Below, piece by piece: positions 1-10,461 of a DNA stretch of 64,000 bases. The stretch is from Selaginella tamariscina. Taxonomy: Eukaryota > Streptophyta > Lycopodiopsida > Selaginellales > Selaginellaceae. Both the position numbers and the translations under genes were made by a program. The stretch spans positions 248,001-312,000 of the forward strand of contig PUQB01000179.1 in the NCBI GenBank assembly GCA_003024785.1, in the 5' to 3' direction. Numbering within the stretch: the stretch's first letter is position 1; each line of letters begins with the position of its first letter. Under the pieces are notes generated by a model, which was given only the letters and a program-made list of their open reading frames with translations, was not told the origin of the DNA and did no database searches.

Positions 1-2353
1 GTATGATATATTCCCATATGTCCAGTAATAAGTACAATAGAACCTTCATACATGAAGTATCATATCTTATTGCAGCTTTAATAAATTAGATGTAAGCTTT
101 ACACATATAACACTTACATCTTTTGATGTGGAATTCAGTAAAGCACCCTGAAGGCAACTCTGGTGAGTGTATTCCCATCTCAAACATGCCTTGCCTGCAC
201 ATACGCACACACACCCAGTTAACTCCACATTCGGAGTCATTAACAAGAATGGGTTACCTGTAAACAGATTGGCTAAATAGAAGTTTACACATACGTGCAA
301 CCTTTGGATCAAGCTTTGTGTGTGCAGCCGCTGAACCAAGCTGCTTATCTGATAAACCTCCAGCACGTGGATCAATTGCATCATCCTGCATATATAAATA
401 CCCACATTAACACATTTAACTGTTTCTATAACACATACACATTATAGATATCAATGTGTAACATCTCTAAGTACCACTAAATTACTAGTAAAGACTGTAC
501 CAACCATATCAAGGGGATAGAACTTGGATCGTTTCTTTGTGAACTTCTTCTGGCGTTCCCACGGCTCAAACTCATTACCGGTTAGTTCCTCAAACAAGGT
601 GGCAAAACCGTTTAGCGCCTTGGTTAAGTTAGTCTGCTCATCAAGACGCTCGTTCAATGGTATTCCAGTGACAAGCCTCCCCTCTTGTGATAATGGTAAA
701 GAGTTCCGTCAGGTACCTTAACCAGCTGCATTACTGCAACACTGTCAAATGATACAAGTCCGAAATCATAAACCACACAATCCATACATATACGTCTTTA
801 AACTTACTTGTTAAGTCCAGTAGTTATGTCACAAATGGTGAAGGCACAGTTGTATATTATGCCCTCATGTTCAAATATAACACCGCCTTCCTTATCAAGT
901 TCACTGTCCTTGTGAACGGACCTCTTCCCTGCCAGTTTTCTGCAGTGAAAACATATATATGTACAGTACACATATAGCATGTACATGTTCAGTATACAGT
1001 TACGCATACAGAATACATTACCTCATCTATTAAATGAGAACTGTTCTCCACCTCTTGGTCATCCTGTGGAGCTTGGTCTTGCTCAGTAGCAGCAACCGGC
1101 TTCTTTTCAGTGGGTTTCTTCTGCTCCTTTCCTTTAGCATGGACCTCATATGGAGCAAAGTCTACCACTTCCTTCTTTGTTATACTGTCCTGAATCCATG
1201 TTTCTTTCACAACAGGTATACCAAGCGACCTAAGAGATCATGACGTTAGTATTATACATGCTGTATTTACAATATAAAATTACTTAGCAGCTGCAATCTT
1301 TGCATGAACTCCACTAGAAATGTCTCTGTCAGCAACCACGAGACATGAAACTCCTGAAAAAGATTACAACTTCAAGACTCAAACATACATGTGTATGTAT
1401 GTATATACAACGTACTAGATCTTACACCCTTAATTACCTTCTTTCACGACGTGTACCAATTTCCCACCTCCTTTCTCAATGTCCTCTCGTAACTTGTACT
1501 GTGAAAACGACATAAACATATCTTAATATTATACTATTGAGTAATATATATTACTAATACCTGTGGGCGACGAGTACGCCCAGAAGAAAACCTGCATCCC
1601 AGAAAATGGCTTGCCTTCGCTCTTTCCAGACTCCTCTGGCTCACGCACTGGCCGTTTCTTTGTATCATGTTCCTTCTCCCACTATAAGAAATGTATTATA
1701 TTACGTACTCAAACATAGAACACACACACACACATATGCGTGTGTGTGTGCGCGTGTAAATCACATTAAACACATGCGCCACACACACAAACATACACAC
1801 CTTGTGAAGATAATCATTTTTGAGATTCTTGGGAATCTTCAGAGGCTCAGCCTTGCGTGCAACAACTTTAGTAGAGAAGCTACACTTGGACCACTCAGAT
1901 ATATAGCCTGAACACACATACTCATGCTCTGTAAACTTGAGTGTGTTATTTCCACAATGGGGACAGTTCTCCAAAGGTCCATACAACATCTGATCAGCAC
2001 TGTAATAGCACAAAAAGATCATTAGCAACATATGTGTATTAAAGTTAGAAACTTATGCATATATATGGCTAAGTGTACCAATGCTCATAGACAGAGTTAA
2101 CAGAATCGAGCTCCTGTCCATTCTCTTCAAGTATAGACCTCGCATCGGACTCGGATATGTTACTCTTTAGTGTTTCAACAAAGCCATTAAACTGACTCTC
2201 ATCTTCTTCGCGACTTTTACCAGTCTTGGGTTTCTTCCTAGATCCTAAATAAAAAAAACATATACTATATAAATAAAATAAATAAACAAAGATAAGATTA
2301 CCTTCATGGTCATCCATGGCAGCTTTACCACGAGCTTCAGAAGCTCTAGTCAT
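1..2353 (-). CDS. PARP3: PARP3-like poly(ADP-ribose) polymerase, 5' part (partial, multi-exon)
   Basis: Plant PARP3-type nuclear enzyme acting in the DNA-damage response. Reading leftwards: the ATG at 2353 opens exon 1 (2353-2302). The next exon (2244-2079) carries a segment ending in ILEENGQEL. The PADR1 zinc-binding region (about 1999-1801) has cysteines in CPHCGNN and CSGYISEW. A BRCT domain follows over about 1679-1150 (IEKGGGKLVHVV, GVSCLVVADRD, KETWIQDSI). A WGR domain lies at about 930-540 (GGVIFEHEGIIYNCAF, then VMQLVKVPDG, then TGNEFEPWERQKKF and FYPLDM). The start of the PARP regulatory domain is at about 400-118. Exons carry GT-AG ends. The catalytic domain lies beyond the left edge. 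Order and wording match Arabidopsis PARP3 rather than PARP1 (no N-terminal zinc fingers seen). Two one-base frame slips are apparent, near 1583-1592 (BRCT) and 677-686 (WGR), both at homopolymers. Family call sure; intactness not. Confidence 0.88.
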
Positions 2354-2520
2354 GGTGTAGTAAACTGAAAGAGGCCAACTTATGTGAAACTATTACGCAG
2401 AAATGCAAACTAATGTGAAACTAACAGTATTGAATTAAACAGCAGATCAAACTAATGTGAAACTTAAAGAAAACAAAATATCTACATAAGAAGGGGATCT
2501 TCTTAATATATAGCATGCAG

Positions 2521-2640
2521 TGGGGCGTTAACTTAGATCGTCGTCACGTGTCCTTCCGGAGGGATACGTGGAGCCTCTCACTGGCCGCCAATCGGCCAAA
2601 GGTGACACGTCGTCCCACCCGCATTAACGATGGTAGATCT
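2521..2640. promoter_or_regulatory. Probable PARP3 promoter block with ACGT-core (G-box/ABRE-like) sites
   Basis: A GC-richer island in AT-rich spacer, about 170-290 bp upstream of the PARP3 start. It contains a CACGTG G-box at 2545-2550, another ACGTG at 2566-2570 and GACACGT at 2604-2610 in opposite orientation. ACGT-core sites bind bZIP factors in plants and often mean ABA or stress control; here that role is inferred. The rest of the spacer (2640-3074) shows no gene, only AT-rich sequence and a CGTG/TGCG-rich microsatellite near 2965-2992. Confidence 0.4.
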
Positions 2641-3074
2641 TCCCTAAGATTATCTTCGGATTCTACACCCTCGATCTTTTAAATAGTTATTTCTATGTTT
2701 ATTACATGTACATATAACTATTATGTAGCCGTGTATATTACTAAGTGTATACTATCTTTATACGTACACATACTTGTGTACATGTCACATCTACCATACG
2801 TACATACAACTGTATGTACAAACTGATCATGTCTATACAAGTCTACATGTGCGTGTGAGTGTTGTTGTGTTTTGTGTGTGTTGTGTTCTCTATTTTACTA
2901 ATTGATTAATATCCTTTTACTTATTATAGCTTAGATTTTTCTAATTACAAGCTATTAAAACACACTGTGCGCGTGCGCGTGCGTGTGCGGGTGTATTGAA
3001 AAGATCGTATGGATGATTAAAGAGGTAAAAATTACAATAGAAACCACTACCGCATTTATTTAGTATATGTACGT

Positions 3075-6000
3075 TCAAACTTCGATCAAAGTGCTAATAT
3101 TTTGGTTTTCTTGTTGCTTGTGTGCCACCTATAAAACCCACATCAATGTGTGAATGCACACACGGACACACACGCACACGCACACACAACGAGCTAATAC
3201 TCACCTCGACCCGTGATTTTGCTTGAAATAACGTAATTGTGTCGAGATCCCAATCTATATTGCTGAAATATATAAACAATAGTTTAGAACACACACACAC
3301 ACGGGCACCACTTACCTGCGAGAGACAACTAGCTGCCAAATATATGGTAAGAAGAACTCCTCAGGGTGAAGCTCTTCCTCGTATGTAAACCGTAGCTGCG
3401 TGAAAATCTACAAAAACCAGCAGCATTCATAACATATAGAATTTATACACGTATAGCTATACGCGTATGATGTGCGAATATGCTCATGATAATCAGTAAT
3501 GTACCTTCATGCCTTCTCCACGCCAGGACCTTGCATTTGCTATAACAATCTGTAATACTCTCTCCACGGACCATTCTCCATTAAGCTGTTGATCGTCCAT
3601 TCTTACATTAAAGAAGTCCAAAACCTTCGTAAAGAACTCTGTCAGCGTGTGCGTGTGCGCGTTCATGTTGTACATATGCATGGTACGTGTATGATAAATA
3701 TACATATGTGCGTTGTGCGAGATAATTACCGTATATATATTTTCAAGAAGCTCACAAAACCGAGGATGATCTTTGAATGGTTGAAATAGCTCTTGCCTAT
3801 GAAGAAGTGCATAGACAACCTGCATGTCATGTACTACATCAGAACATTCATGGTTATACTAAAATTAGCACTAGAGGAACTATATGTTATACATTGTACA
3901 ATGTTTATACGTACTTCTGGATTGCGTGGTAGGGCGTACGTGAGGATCGCATTTATGATCTCCAAAACAATACGTAGAAAATCTGTGTATATATGTAGCT
4001 CTGTCGGCTGCAAGAAAACTTGCATTACTGTAATACAAAAGCTTATTACGCATAAACTTAAATAAATGAAAATATAGACAAGTATAAATACATATAAAAG
4101 TTTAAATGCCTCCAAATAAACACGGATGCAAAACTTGCATAAACTGGTTTAATCTATGAAGTCTAAATTTACCATATCATCTGTTGATTCAAAGCCTTCA
4201 ACTTGAATAATTTTCGTTGCAGCAATCTTAGCATTGTTATTCACATCGCAAACCTTCTTGTACCTAGTAGCAAGACATCAATACTATATATATAAAATAA
4301 ATAAAGATAAGCGTTCATAGTTTACAACAAAGTAAGGTGATGTGTGTTTTGTGCCTTTGTGTGTGTGTTTCCTAAAATGTCTACATACCATTAAGACAAG
4401 GATCAATTATTAACCAAACAGCGAGATTATTTATTTTTAATTTATATTGGTAATATATATAGTATGTATATCATTTACAGAACTCACTTGCGTGCGAGCA
4501 TGTCAAAGAGACTCACAAGCCTTTGTGAAGCATATGCATTGAGTTGGTGCATATGTGGTGCCATGTTTGCCAAAATAGCTAGGCAGTTCGTGTGTAGAAA
4601 CAAATCCTGTTCAAATAGATATGTTATCTACTATACATACTTTATATGAACACACATATCCAATGTCTAACACACACATCACACCACACACGCACACACA
4701 TACTTTGAGCTTTGAAAGATTAAATTTCACGGTTCTAATGAGAACGACGACCATTAGAGATCCTAAGGATATTCCTGGAAGAAGACGCTCTTTAACCAAG
4801 GAACAGCTGGTAAAATCTGCGAAAAGAAATTGTAAATACATTTAATATTCATCATAAAGTAAAATATATCTGTGCGTATTATACGTAAGTTATACGCTTT
4901 GTGCTCGACATTTATATTATAAATGCTCTCCCTCTACATAAATACATACGTGTATATAGGATATATATGTGCGTGACTCACAAATATAAACTATGACGCA
5001 ATAGAAGCACTATACCAGCTTGTGTATGCTTGCATTGAACGTGGAGTCTTGACTGAGGATGAGACATATAACCAGCAGCATATATATCTGATTAGGAGTA
5101 AGCTTTTGTACATCATACAGCAATTCCAATATCGGCATTATCTGTAAAGAAGGCACGTGAGCATTAGGTTATTAAGTGGTTTAGTATAATCACTCATTAT
5201 ATATATTATATGAACAACTGTGTATGTTCCTTGAATTATACCAGAGTGTCTAGATCGGTTCGGACCAAAACGTACTCCAAAAATGCAGGATTTCCATGAA
5301 TCAGCGAGTATAAAAGCAGAATAGATGCATCCTCCGTTAAGCACCTAAAGAAAAAAAAATGTGTGTGTGTGTGTGCGCGTGCGCGTGCGCGCGTGTTTAT
5401 GTCTGGATGGATGGATGCGAGCACTTATTTGTGCGATATGCATACACACACATTATTAAAACATGTGCATGCGTGTGTGTGAAGCATATACTTACTGTCC
5501 AAGTCTGTCGTAGAGAGCTGCAAATGGAATTCTGACGCCTAGACCACTGTTTTCGATGTCGGCCAGATCAACTGCACACAGACATGAATACGGGCGCAAG
5601 AAGAAGAAGGTTTATGCATGCGTGTTTGTGTGCGTGTGTGCGTGTATATGAGCAGAACAGAGAGAAATTCACATACAAACACAAAAAGACACACTTACAG
5701 TCTGTGTCCCTTGCAAATTCTACAGCTCGACGAAAGGGATTGTGAGGTTGTTGTTCCTCTGTTAAACTGCTCCTTTTTTCATAGTGTACAAGTACCAAAA
5801 GCAGAAAAAGACTATTATCTGCTAATGGGAACTTAGAATAACGATCCCCCCCAGAGCTCAGTAGATACGTGTAAGTATAATATGGTAGCATGAACACCGT
5901 AGCTGCAAAAGAGAAAAAATGTTTATAAAACAATAACATTGATGAGTAACGTGAATAACATTGATACTTCCCAGACAGTATAAACATGTCGGTATGTATA

Positions 6001-7347
6001 TACAATGCATATGGATGTTTGATATTAGTAACATACCAGCAGCAGAGCTCATTTTACTAATAACACCCGTCTGATTATCTTGTGAAAGTCTTCCATAATA
6101 TGCAGCATCAGAAGGTAGAGGTGTTCTTGCAATATAAGATAAAAGAAGCTTTCGTATAAAAGGTCCAACATTCATGCCTTCCTGCATTAACCTTTATTTA
6201 ATATTAAACATTCAAAAATTAACATGTTACTATAATGTGCTAATCTACCTGTGAAATAGCTGCATCAAGGAATGGATGAAAACCTGTGGATGCTGCCGAA
6301 TGGAGTTGTGTTGACATCATAACCAAGAGCAAGTTGACGAGCTCAAGGTGGAGCACATATGTGTATGGACTAACAACACACAACTAAGTTAAATAACCGA
6401 ATTAAACACAGACATACGCACAATATACAAGGCACTTACTTGATGTCTGAAGCACCAATGAAGTTAAATAGTGCATGCACGACTAGATTTGCAATGTTTA
6501 TATCACCTGTAAAACTTGAAATGTGATTTAAAGTGAAATGTTTAATATGCAGTCATCAAGAAAACTCTCTCTCTCTCCCTCTCTCTCTCCGTGCGTATAT
6601 ACACGCTGCCACGTACCTTTTGGGAGCTTAGAAACTTCGGAGTCATGATCACTGATGGTCAAAGTAAGATGTCCAGAGAGAGCATCTCCTTTGAAAGAGA
6701 CCTCGATCAAGTGCTTAAGAAAAACCCGAGAGATATAAGTGGCATTTATCACCTTGACAACAGAAGACTTCGAAGCAGGAGAAGAAGTCACCTCTTGCAT
6801 GCTCCAAACGAGATGAACCAGCAACTTGGGGAGATGTCGCGTTTGGGCATTGTTCTGTGCTGTAGAAAAAAAACAAAACAATCCCATGAGAAATGTCTCT
6901 TTACAGTGAGCATTGCAAAAGGCAATGCTTCACTTCGATGTGAATGCGGGATAAAAAATGCACATAGAAATGCGGGATTTGATGCATTTCAGTCAGAAGC
7001 TGCGTTTGATATTCTGTTTTATGTGAATCCATATGAAAATGCAGCTTCTAAGAATTACAGCAGATGCCGCGTGTGGGCATCAAAAATAGGAAATTTGTTC
7101 AGCCCGGAAATTTCATGGTTAACCAAAAATTCACGGATTGTGTCGAAATATGATGCAAAAACTTGATCAGACTTACCAAGGAGTGTGCAGGCGTGATTAA
7201 CTTGATCAATTGGCCACTGTAACGAGGGAGGAAGAAGCAAGAGTTTCTCCCAGAAACTGGAGCTCAATTCGAAGGCTCGATTTCCGACTGCAGCCGCCAG
7301 CAGCTCTTCCGGCTGCCCCCGCGTGGTGTGGAGACTCCCACGCCCAT
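3075..7347 (-). CDS. DYM: Dymeclin (DYM, Dyggve-Melchior-Clausen) family protein
   Basis: Dymeclin is a Golgi-associated protein that cycles on and off the membrane and supports secretory traffic. The N-terminus starts at the ATG at 7347 ([10 protein letters not shown]...) and continues with [17 protein letters not shown] and [15 protein letters not shown]. Later exons encode [15 protein letters not shown] (about 6830-6780), [20 protein letters not shown] (about 6170-6110), LLENIYTV (about 3750-3730), [20 protein letters not shown] (about 3620-3570), [12 protein letters not shown] (about 3540-3505) and [16 protein letters not shown] (about 3360-3315), all family-typical and in order. The last exons give [10 protein letters not shown] and a short tail; splicing at GAG|GTGAGT to an acceptor near 3130 gives a stop at 3075-3077. 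About a dozen exons with small introns. The first exon needs one more base in a five-C run (7316-7320, plus strand) to join the start to the rest. Parts around 4100-6100 were read only in pieces. Confidence 0.87.
5358..5396. repeat. (TG)n/(CG)n microsatellite in a dymeclin intron
   Basis: Alternating purine-pyrimidine tract, TG repeats passing into CGTGCG repeats, immediately beside an intron/exon edge. It is one of many such tracts in introns of this window. Confidence 0.8.
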
Positions 7348-7506
7348 CTCTTCTCTCAGATCCAATCTGCCCTAATTTTGCCCTGTAGTAGAACCCTAAA
7401 AACAGAGCCGTTAGAAGTCTAATCTTACCACATTGTCACTTAATTAATTCGTTAATTAATCGTTAAACCCATTCTAATTTCACTCACTCGAGGCATTAGT
7501 TTATGG
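7348..7506. promoter_or_regulatory. Short divergent promoter between dymeclin and the PPR gene, with telo-box
   Basis: Only about 160 bp separate the dymeclin ATG (minus, 7347) from the PPR ATG (plus, 7507). The gap contains a telo-box (AACCCTAA, within 7392-7400) and a TTAATTAAT-rich stretch (about 7440-7463). Telo-boxes are common near starts of housekeeping and translation-related plant genes. Shared regulation of the two genes is an inference from spacing. Confidence 0.45.
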
Positions 7507-10287
7507 ATGGAACATGGAGTCTCTCAATATGTTCCTTTTGGAGGGCGATCTACAAACAGAAGTGTCCGGGTGAGATACGGACTGGTTGGTGAACTCAAAC
7601 AATGCGGCGACAGAAAGGACTTGAAAGGAGGGAAACTCTTACATTCTCATATAGGAGAAACTGGCCGTCACAAGAACAGAGACGTTGCCATTGCTTTGAT
7701 GAAAATGTACAGCAAGTGCGGCAGCATGCAGGATGCCCAAGATGTTTTCGAGAGCATGATCCAGCGTGATGTGGTTTTCTGGACTGCGTTAATCCTTGGA
7801 TACGTGGAGAATGGGGAGAGTTTGGCTGCTTTGGAGGTGTTCAACACCATGGACTGTGCACCAGACAGTTTCACGTTTGTTGCTGCACTCAAAGCGTGTG
7901 CGGCTTTGGCTAAGCTGGACAAGAAGAGTTGTCGATACAAGTGCATGGCCATCCATAGACAAGCCAAGGAACACGGCTTCGAGAAAAATGTATTTGTCGC
8001 GAGTACCTTGGTAGGCATGTATAGCAAGCTCGGAGACATGCTAAAGGCAAGAGATGTTTTCGATGGAATGATGCATCGGAGTGTTGTATCCTGGGCTGCT
8101 TTAATCCGTGGATATGTGGAGAATGGAGAGAGTTCTGTCGCTCTGGATGTGTTTAACACCATGGACTGTGCACCAAATGGTGTTACTTTTGTTGCTGCGC
8201 TCAAGGCATGTATAGGTATGGCAGTAAACAAGTTTGATAAGAAGATTTGTCTACGGCATGGAGTCAAGATTCATGCACAAGCCAGAGACCGTGGCTTTGA
8301 CAAGGACTCGTTTGTGGCAAGCACCTTAGTGGAGATGTATACCAAATGCGGGGACATGGCACGAGCAAGAGATGTCTTTAATGGAATGACTCACCGGAGT
8401 GTTGTTTCCTGGACTGCTTTACTGCTTGGATACGTGGAGAATGGGGAGAGTTCAGTGGCCTTGGAGTTGTTCGACAGCATGGACTGTGTACCAAACCCAC
8501 ATACTTTCGTCGTTGCACTTAAGGCATGTGCAGGTTTGGCAGCGGACAATCTGTTAGACAGGGGGACTTGCCTGCAGAGGGGTTTGGCAATACACAAGCA
8601 AGCCAGAGAGCGTGGCTTCGACAAGAATGTGTTCGTGGCAAGCACCTTGGTCGACATGTATAGTAAATGCAAAGAGATGTTATGTGCAAGAGATGTCTTC
8701 AACAAGATGACGGACCGGAGTGTTGTATCCTGGAACGTTTTGATCCTTGGATACGTGGAGAACGGAGAGAGTCTGAGGGCTTTGGATGTGTTTAGCCGCA
8801 TGAGTTATCTACCGGACAGTGTCAGTTATGTTGCTGCACTCAAGGCATGTTCTACTTTAGCTGGAGAAGAACAATCGGACAAACAGAGCTGTATAGAAAG
8901 GGGAGCTGCCATTCATAGACAAGCCAGACAACGGGGCTTTGACAGACATCTGTTTGTGGGAAACACTTTGATAGACATGTATAGCAAATGCGGGGACATG
9001 GTACAGGCAAGACAAGTTTTCGACGGAATGAAGCAGCGGGACGTTGTATCCTGGAACGCTTTACTTCATGGATACGTGGAGAATGGGAAGAGCCTGGATG
9101 CTTTGGACGTGTTCAACACCATGTACTGTGCACCAAACCGTGGTACATTTGTAGCTGCACTTAAGGCATGTGCAGGCTTGGCATGTTTACAGAAGGGGTT
9201 AACCATTCATGGACAAGCAAGAGATTCTGGAGTTGACAAAGACGTATATGTGGCAAGCACCTTGGTGGACATGTATAGCAAGTGCGGGGACATGCTACAT
9301 GCTCGTGAAGTTTTTGAAGGAATGGTTCGCCGAGACGTTGTATCTTGGAACGCTTTAATCCTTGGATACGTGGAGAATAGGGAGAGTTTGATTGCCTTAG
9401 AGGTATTCAATACCATGGACTGCCCACCGGATAGTGTTACACTTGTTGCTGCATCCAAGGCATGTTCAAGCTTAGCAATTGACAATAAGGAGGACAGTTT
9501 AGAGAAGGGAGTTGCGATTCATAGACAAGCCAGAGAGTATGGCTTTGACGAAGATGTAATTGTGGCGAACAGCTTGGTGGACATGTATAGCAAGTGCGGG
9601 GACATGCTACAGGCACGAGGGGTTTTCGAGAAAATGAAGCGCAAGACTGTTGTATCCTGGACTGCTTTAATACTTGGATACGTGGAGATGGGGAAGAGCT
9701 CTGTGGCTCTGGACTTGTTCAACAATATGGATTGCGTACCGGACGCTATAACGTTTGTTGCTGCGCTCAAGGCCTGTGCTGTTCTAGGAGCCATAGAAAC
9801 CGGACAGAGGATCCATGATCGGGTATGCGAGCTCGGGATGGAAGAGCAGGAAATGGTAGCGAGCTCTCTGGTGGACTTTTACGGGAAATGTGGCAACATG
9901 GCTGCGGCCGAGGAGGTGTTCAACCGGATGCCTTCTCGGGATATTGTGTCTTGGACTGCTTTGATAGGAGGATACAGCCTGCTCGGTGACACATGTCAAG
10001 TGTTCAGTGTGGTAAGGAGGATGGAGGAAGCGAACATGCAAATGAACAGTGTGACAGTGAGGTTAGTGCTGACTGCGTGTAACCACGCAGGGATGGTGGA
10101 GGAGGGCTACCAGTGTTTCGAGTGTATTTCGAAGTACGGGTTTAACCCGAGTGTGGAACACTATACATGTATGGTTGACATGTTGGGCAGGGCCAACAGG
10201 TTGCAGGAGGCTTTGTCGCTTGTTATGAACATGCCATTTGAAGCCAGTAGTGCAGCGTGGATGAGCCTGTTAGGGGCGTGTGTGTGA
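7507..10287 (+). CDS. PLS-class pentatricopeptide repeat (PPR) protein, intronless
   Basis: A 926-residue uninterrupted reading frame made almost entirely of PPR motifs. About eight near-copies of a roughly 100-115-residue block recur, each holding MYSKCGDM.QAR.VF, then VVSW.ALILGYVENGES, then TFVAALKACA and IH.QA. PPR proteins bind organellar RNA one base per repeat; P-L-S arrays usually serve C-to-U editing in mitochondria or plastids. No DYW deaminase is seen. An E-like segment (EHYTCMVDMLGRANR...AAWMSLLGACV) begins just before the stop. The expected continuation (NLEIGKVAFSALL...YVLM) is present at about 10287-10406 but two bases out of frame, at a TGTGTGTG run (10278-10285). The start at 7507 is the first in-frame ATG; no clear targeting peptide was recognised. 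Repeat style is like Selaginella PPRs. Confidence 0.92.
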   Translation: MEHGVSQYVPFGGRSTNRSVRVRYGLVGELKQCGDRKDLKGGKLLHSHIGETGRHKNRDVAIALMKMYSKCGSMQDAQDVFESMIQRDVVFWTALILGYVENGESLAALEVFNTMDCAPDSFTFVAALKACAALAKLDKKSCRYKCMAIHRQAKEHGFEKNVFVASTLVGMYSKLGDMLKARDVFDGMMHRSVVSWAALIRGYVENGESSVALDVFNTMDCAPNGVTFVAALKACIGMAVNKFDKKICLRHGVKIHAQARDRGFDKDSFVASTLVEMYTKCGDMARARDVFNGMTHRSVVSWTALLLGYVENGESSVALELFDSMDCVPNPHTFVVALKACAGLAADNLLDRGTCLQRGLAIHKQARERGFDKNVFVASTLVDMYSKCKEMLCARDVFNKMTDRSVVSWNVLILGYVENGESLRALDVFSRMSYLPDSVSYVAALKACSTLAGEEQSDKQSCIERGAAIHRQARQRGFDRHLFVGNTLIDMYSKCGDMVQARQVFDGMKQRDVVSWNALLHGYVENGKSLDALDVFNTMYCAPNRGTFVAALKACAGLACLQKGLTIHGQARDSGVDKDVYVASTLVDMYSKCGDMLHAREVFEGMVRRDVVSWNALILGYVENRESLIALEVFNTMDCPPDSVTLVAASKACSSLAIDNKEDSLEKGVAIHRQAREYGFDEDVIVANSLVDMYSKCGDMLQARGVFEKMKRKTVVSWTALILGYVEMGKSSVALDLFNNMDCVPDAITFVAALKACAVLGAIETGQRIHDRVCELGMEEQEMVASSLVDFYGKCGNMAAAEEVFNRMPSRDIVSWTALIGGYSLLGDTCQVFSVVRRMEEANMQMNSVTVRLVLTACNHAGMVEEGYQCFECISKYGFNPSVEHYTCMVDMLGRANRLQEALSLVMNMPFEASSAAWMSLLGACV

Positions 10288-10428
10288 AATGGAGTAATCT
10301 GGAAATCGGGAAGGTTGCATTCTCCGCATTACTGGCTCAGAACAACAAGGAGTATGTAGCGGCTGCGTATGTGTTGATGAGGAGCATATATGAGACCACA
10401 TTTTGACATAAACTGAGGGGTTTTAGGA

Positions 10429-10446
10429 TTAGGGTTAGGGTAAGGG
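10429..10446 (+). promoter_or_regulatory. Telo-box cluster in the PRP3 leader
   Basis: TTAGGATTAGGGTTAGGGTA-type telomere-like repeat lying 16-33 bases before the PRP3 ATG. Such interstitial telo-boxes sit near plant transcription starts. The gap from the end of the PPR coding tail is only about 50 bp, so the PRP3 promoter must overlap the PPR 3' region. Confidence 0.5.
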
Positions 10447-10461
10447 CAGGTTCTAGTGGAA

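Noticed and set aside
1606..2031. Short frames containing HTHTHT or CVCVCV runs, here and elsewhere
   Set aside because: They are translated CA/TG microsatellites in introns.
7668..8801. Long minus-strand open frames across the PPR gene
   Set aside because: Mirror-image frames caused by the repeated codon pattern of the PPR array; no independent protein signal.
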